DNA of 64,000 bases from an uncultured Bacteroides sp. (GTDB taxonomy: Bacteria; Bacteroidota; Bacteroidia; Bacteroidales; Bacteroidaceae), in NCBI GenBank assembly GCA_900552645.1, contig USAN01000001.1:62001-126000 (forward strand), in the 5' to 3' direction. Made by a program: the position numbers and the translations under genes. The notes under the pieces are model-generated. The model saw only the letters and a program-made list of their open reading frames with translations, was not told the DNA's origin and did not search any database. Positions 61,571 through 64,000 of this stretch are shown one piece after another. Positions within the stretch are counted from its first letter, which is position 1. Each line of letters opens with the position of its first letter.

Positions 61571-61978
61571 TTGGGTGTTTTGACAAACTCTCTTCTATTT
61601 TTGCTCCATTCCGGTTTGTCGCCGGGAAGGACTCTTTTATGATAGCTTAATCCATGCGATTCAACATTTGCCTCGTCCATAATCATTATCCCATAAAATT
61701 TATATTGGCACGCTTCATCAATATTATATCTCTTATCATCTCTTCTTTAGTAATCAATAAAACATCCATTTGCCATTAAGTGATTTAACCCATTCAGAGT
61801 TGTCGTAATTAGATGACATAGCTTTATATGTACTTGAGGATGCCCATACGGAAGTACGTGGAGGTAGTTTGTTTATCTCAATTATTTCTGCATTTTCTAT
61901 TTCTTTAGGTATTTGTGAATATAATAAGTTCCATGTACAAGCCATTATGAAGCTTATTGAGACTAATTTGTTTTTCAT
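61558..61978 (-). pseudogene. Beta-galactosidase (GH2) remnant with internal deletions
   Basis: Three pieces of one GH2 protein are readable leftward. (1) 61978-61754: signal peptide and 74 residues ending SEWVKSLNGKWMFY before a stop; NKLPPRTSVWASSST is typical of GH2 N-termini. (2) From 61754, another frame: ITKEEMIRDIILMKRANINFM, from the catalytic domain. (3) From about 61689, a third frame: MDEANVESHGLSYHKRVLPG, the region just before the acid/base Glu, ending at a TGA at 61558. Between 1 and 2 several hundred residues are missing. Between 2 and 3 about 15-20 residues are missing, and everything after 3 is lost. Intact members are about 1000 residues, so it is not functional. Confidence 0.85.
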
Positions 61979-62249
61979 ATTAAAATGTATGACGCTTTAT
62001 TTTTATTCCTATGCAATATTCGCGAAATAACATTAAGAATGCAATTCCTTTTAATTTATTATGTACTATAATCTGATTTTTCATTATTTGTTTTCGGAAA
62101 CGATAAATATGAGCTACCAAGTTATTATAAGCAATGATAAATAACAAAGATTAAATTTCTGTTTTTGTGTGTAGCCGGAGTTTATTTTTATACTTATTAG
62201 TAATCTGCTTCAGATTTTTGGTATTAGTATTTAATTGATTCATAAATAG
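61979..62249. other. AT-rich intergenic stretch
   Basis: Together with the following hairpin this fills the gap between the GH2 remnant and the amidase fragment. I see no gene, repeat or clear promoter in it. Confidence 0.4.
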
Positions 62250-62293
62250 TAAAAAAGCTGCCCCTTGGCTTGTTGGGGCTTCGGGGCAGCTGA
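62250..62293 (-). terminator. Terminator after the amidase fragment
   Basis: Minus strand AGCTGCCCC...GGGGCAGCT (62283-62291 with 62256-62264) followed by TTTTTT; GC-rich compared with surrounding sequence. Confidence 0.9.
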
Positions 62294-62331
62294 GTGAGAT
62301 AATACAAGTTTTGAATCTACTGATTTATTGT

Positions 62332-62547
62332 TTATACAATACTGAAGTTGGCACGGCCGATACGTTCTTCCAAGGAGATGTAGGTATCTTCCGTCACGAG
62401 GCGCATGGAGCTGATGCCTGCACTTTGCAGGCGGGCAGCCACTCTGTCGGCTATCTCACGGGTGTATGTCCATTCCAGCAACCGCCCGTCGGGCGAGCGT
62501 TTGCCGGGAGTGTTGTTGCCATGACCGTTGTCTATCAGTATCTTCAT
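62332..62547 (-). pseudogene. N-acetylmuramoyl-L-alanine amidase, N-terminal fragment
   Basis: 71 residues beginning MKILIDNGHGNNTPGKRSPD, the start of an Amidase_3 catalytic domain with the first zinc His (DNGHG) and a downstream Glu (LLEWTYTREIADRV), then LVTEDTYISLEERIGRAN and an early stop. Intact proteins of this phage-like type have about 170 residues and need a second His and a catalytic Glu that are absent here. It is therefore a truncated gene; a terminator follows after 40 bp. In many Bacteroides genomes such amidases follow surface-protein or mobile genes. Confidence 0.75.
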
Positions 62548-62723
62548 TTCGGTATTATTTTTATTGTTATCTCTATTGTTGTGAGCAGGGAGGGAACACG
62601 TCGCCGTGTGCTGTATCTATCGGTCGTTCAACCCTGCCTACCCTGTTGTAATGATAGTCGTTTTTAATTTGATGTGAGTTCCCTGCCGGAAGAATCGTCA
62701 AATCGTCTTCTCGCCTACGGCTT

Positions 62724-64000
62724 TCAGTTGTTTGTTACGTCGAATGCGATGAAGGCACCTTTCATATTAACAAAACTGCCAGGGCTATCGTATAGATAGC
62801 CCAATGTAAATACCTTCGTTTCTTTGTTATAGGTGTACACTGTTAAATATTGGGCACCATCTGAATTGACAATAAAACCGTCTTCTAGCGTAGATGGTAG
62901 ATCTATGTCTTGGTCGCCATTCTCCGCCTCCGTTATAATCGTAAATGAGTTGGGACGCAAGGGCACTAAAGCTTCCATATCGGCCAATGTAGCAACTTTA
63001 CTTCCCCACGAAGTGATGATAGCAGTCATTGCATTATACTTTAAACCGGCAGCTTTGCCAGCTTTTAGCAAATAAATCTCATCAGTACCACCTGTCGTAT
63101 CTCCACAATACGGATTGCGGCTTATCAACCGGTAGTTGTCGAAGCCCGTTATATCCAGCACTACGCAGGGGATTCCGCCGGCATAGTCTCCGGTCATGGC
63201 TTCTACTTTGTAAGTCAGCTCTTTGCCCGGATAGAACAATCTGTCGGCAGTTGTGCTCCATGCGGTCTTATAGGCGGTGGCATCGGCGGTATTGATAAGG
63301 ATTTTGGTAAGGTTGGTGCATCCCGACCAGTTGGCAGTGGGAACAGTGCCCAATGTGCCTGGGGTGCCGGAATAGTTCACTCCGCGCAGGTCGATGCCGG
63401 TGAGGGTGGTGGCGGCAGTTAGTTTCGCCATATCATCGGTATTTAATGTGCCGGTAACAGTAAGGGTAGTTCCACCATTTAGAGCTGTGGTGATGTGCTG
63501 AGCTGTTAAGGCTCCCGCCTTAAACAGATTCACTGTATGCGTGGCGGGTAATGTTTCTATTGTAGCTTCGGCTTCATTTCCGTTGGTCAGGTCGCCTAGT
63601 ATTGAGCCGGTTGCCCAGTTCTCCACTTTTACCTCCCCGAGTTCAACCATATCTTTACCTACTTTCACGTTGTAGGTGTAGCTTTTCCCTGCTTCAAGGC
63701 CTTGGATGCCTTTCACGGTGAGAGTCTGCGTAGTGTTGTCGCCATCTTTTGTCACGGTGATGGTCATAAAGGTGGCATTGTAGTTGACAGCAGTTGGGAT
63801 GAGCAACGCATAGAAAGCATTGTTTGTGTGCTTGTAGCTGCTCACGCTCACAGGTTCTCCGGCTGCTGCACCATCGGTATATCCGGTAGCATTACTTCCC
63901 ACGCTGATGGCTGTAACTGTGTATCCGGTCTCGAACTGATTATTAAAAGATGTGTTGACAACCACACGTGCTGTCTTGCGTTGCAACGTCAAACTTACGT
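62724..64000 (-). CDS. Fimbrillin family protein, C-terminal part (runs off window)
   Basis: The frame is open to the window edge; the first ATG-like codon in the window (a TTG) is not a real start, so the N-terminus lies beyond 64000. About 425 residues are visible. The first 125 match a fimbrillin-like (Mfa/FimA-type) beta domain ending GLEAGKSYTYNVKVGKDMVELGEVKVENW. Then come a region with an LRR/BspA-like rhythm (LTAATTLTGIDLRGVNY, then NWSGCTNLTKILI; about 185-240) and a further unknown C-terminal domain (to FDVTNN). It is probably a surface pilus subunit or tip-type adhesin. GC content is clearly higher than in the rest of the window. Confidence 0.82.
   Translation of the reverse strand, partial: VSLTLQRKTARVVVNTSFNNQFETGYTVTAISVGSNATGYTDGAAAGEPVSVSSYKHTNNAFYALLIPTAVNYNATFMTITVTKDGDNTTQTLTVKGIQGLEAGKSYTYNVKVGKDMVELGEVKVENWATGSILGDLTNGNEAEATIETLPATHTVNLFKAGALTAQHITTALNGGTTLTVTGTLNTDDMAKLTAATTLTGIDLRGVNYSGTPGTLGTVPTANWSGCTNLTKILINTADATAYKTAWSTTADRLFYPGKELTYKVEAMTGDYAGGIPCVVLDITGFDNYRLISRNPYCGDTTGGTDEIYLLKAGKAAGLKYNAMTAIITSWGSKVATLADMEALVPLRPNSFTIITEAENGDQDIDLPSTLEDGFIVNSDGAQYLTVYTYNKETKVFTLGYLYDSPGSFVNMKGAFIAFDVTNN

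Noticed and set aside
1..64000. Search for CRISPR arrays, tRNA or rRNA genes, complete insertion sequences, riboswitches.
   Set aside because: No regularly spaced repeats, cloverleaf-like genes, transposase genes or recognisable riboswitch cores were found by reading.

Overview
The window comes from the chromosome of a gut-type Bacteroidales bacterium (Bacteroides/Phocaeicola-like). The evidence is an AT-rich genome, many promoters with the Bacteroidetes -7 element TAnnTTTG, PPi-dependent phosphofructokinase, a PF14121-type putative porin, Bacteroidetes-specific families (DUF4421, DUF4468, golvesin-like domain, Nudix-type AraR, fimbrillin) and many lipoproteins. No rRNA, tRNA, CRISPR array or complete insertion sequence was seen. 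Family names are recalled from knowledge of the families and were not searched.

Layout. 1-7017: the 5' end of an AspT-type transporter, an AT-rich lipoprotein with a duplicated upstream region, a TPR protein, and mfd on a divergent promoter pair. 7280-8425: OmpA-type protein. 8803-14867: a tight operon for 2-oxoacid/aromatic amino acid catabolism (omega-amidase, IorA, IorB, aminotransferase, PaaK, tandem-ACT protein), followed by a small YwbE gene. 15538-21558: leftward genes for a YgiQ radical SAM protein, a golvesin/amidase-like secreted protein and an acyltransferase. 21706-26151: PPi-PFK, a membrane-anchored GH25 lysozyme and PoxB. 26262-30240: PrmA, a Trp/Gly/Ser-rich secreted protein and a FadL-like outer membrane protein. 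30241-30720: hairpins, including a possible small MITE-like element. 30721-37234: a lipoprotein that looks like a beta-trefoil plus aerolysin-type pore-forming protein (the most unusual gene here), DUF4421, a Gfo/Idh oxidoreductase, a solute-binding protein and a porin.

37324-40453 is a 2-oxoglutarate (or branched-chain 2-oxoacid) ferredoxin oxidoreductase operon: TPR, ferredoxin, alpha, a 55-residue membrane protein, beta, gamma. 40958-41980 is a DUF4468 protein. 42126-52429 is an L-arabinose operon read leftward: secreted mutarotase, Na+/sugar symporter, Nudix-type AraR, araD, araA and a pentulose kinase, followed by transketolase and rpiB with a promoter of their own. The operon leader carries a cluster of palindromes that are candidate AraR operators. 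52622-56320 is a galactose operon (mutarotase, MFS transporter, galK). 56411-59686 holds folC, dnaJ and grpE.

59855-61474 encodes an ABC-F ATPase whose second composite ATP site looks inactivated. 61558-64000 is a decaying and more GC-rich border: a beta-galactosidase remnant with large internal deletions, an amidase fragment, and the 3' part of a fimbrillin-family gene running off the window.

Together the central genes feed arabinose and galactose into the pentose phosphate pathway and PPi-linked glycolysis. The two ferredoxin-linked 2-oxoacid oxidoreductase systems and PoxB handle oxo-acids.
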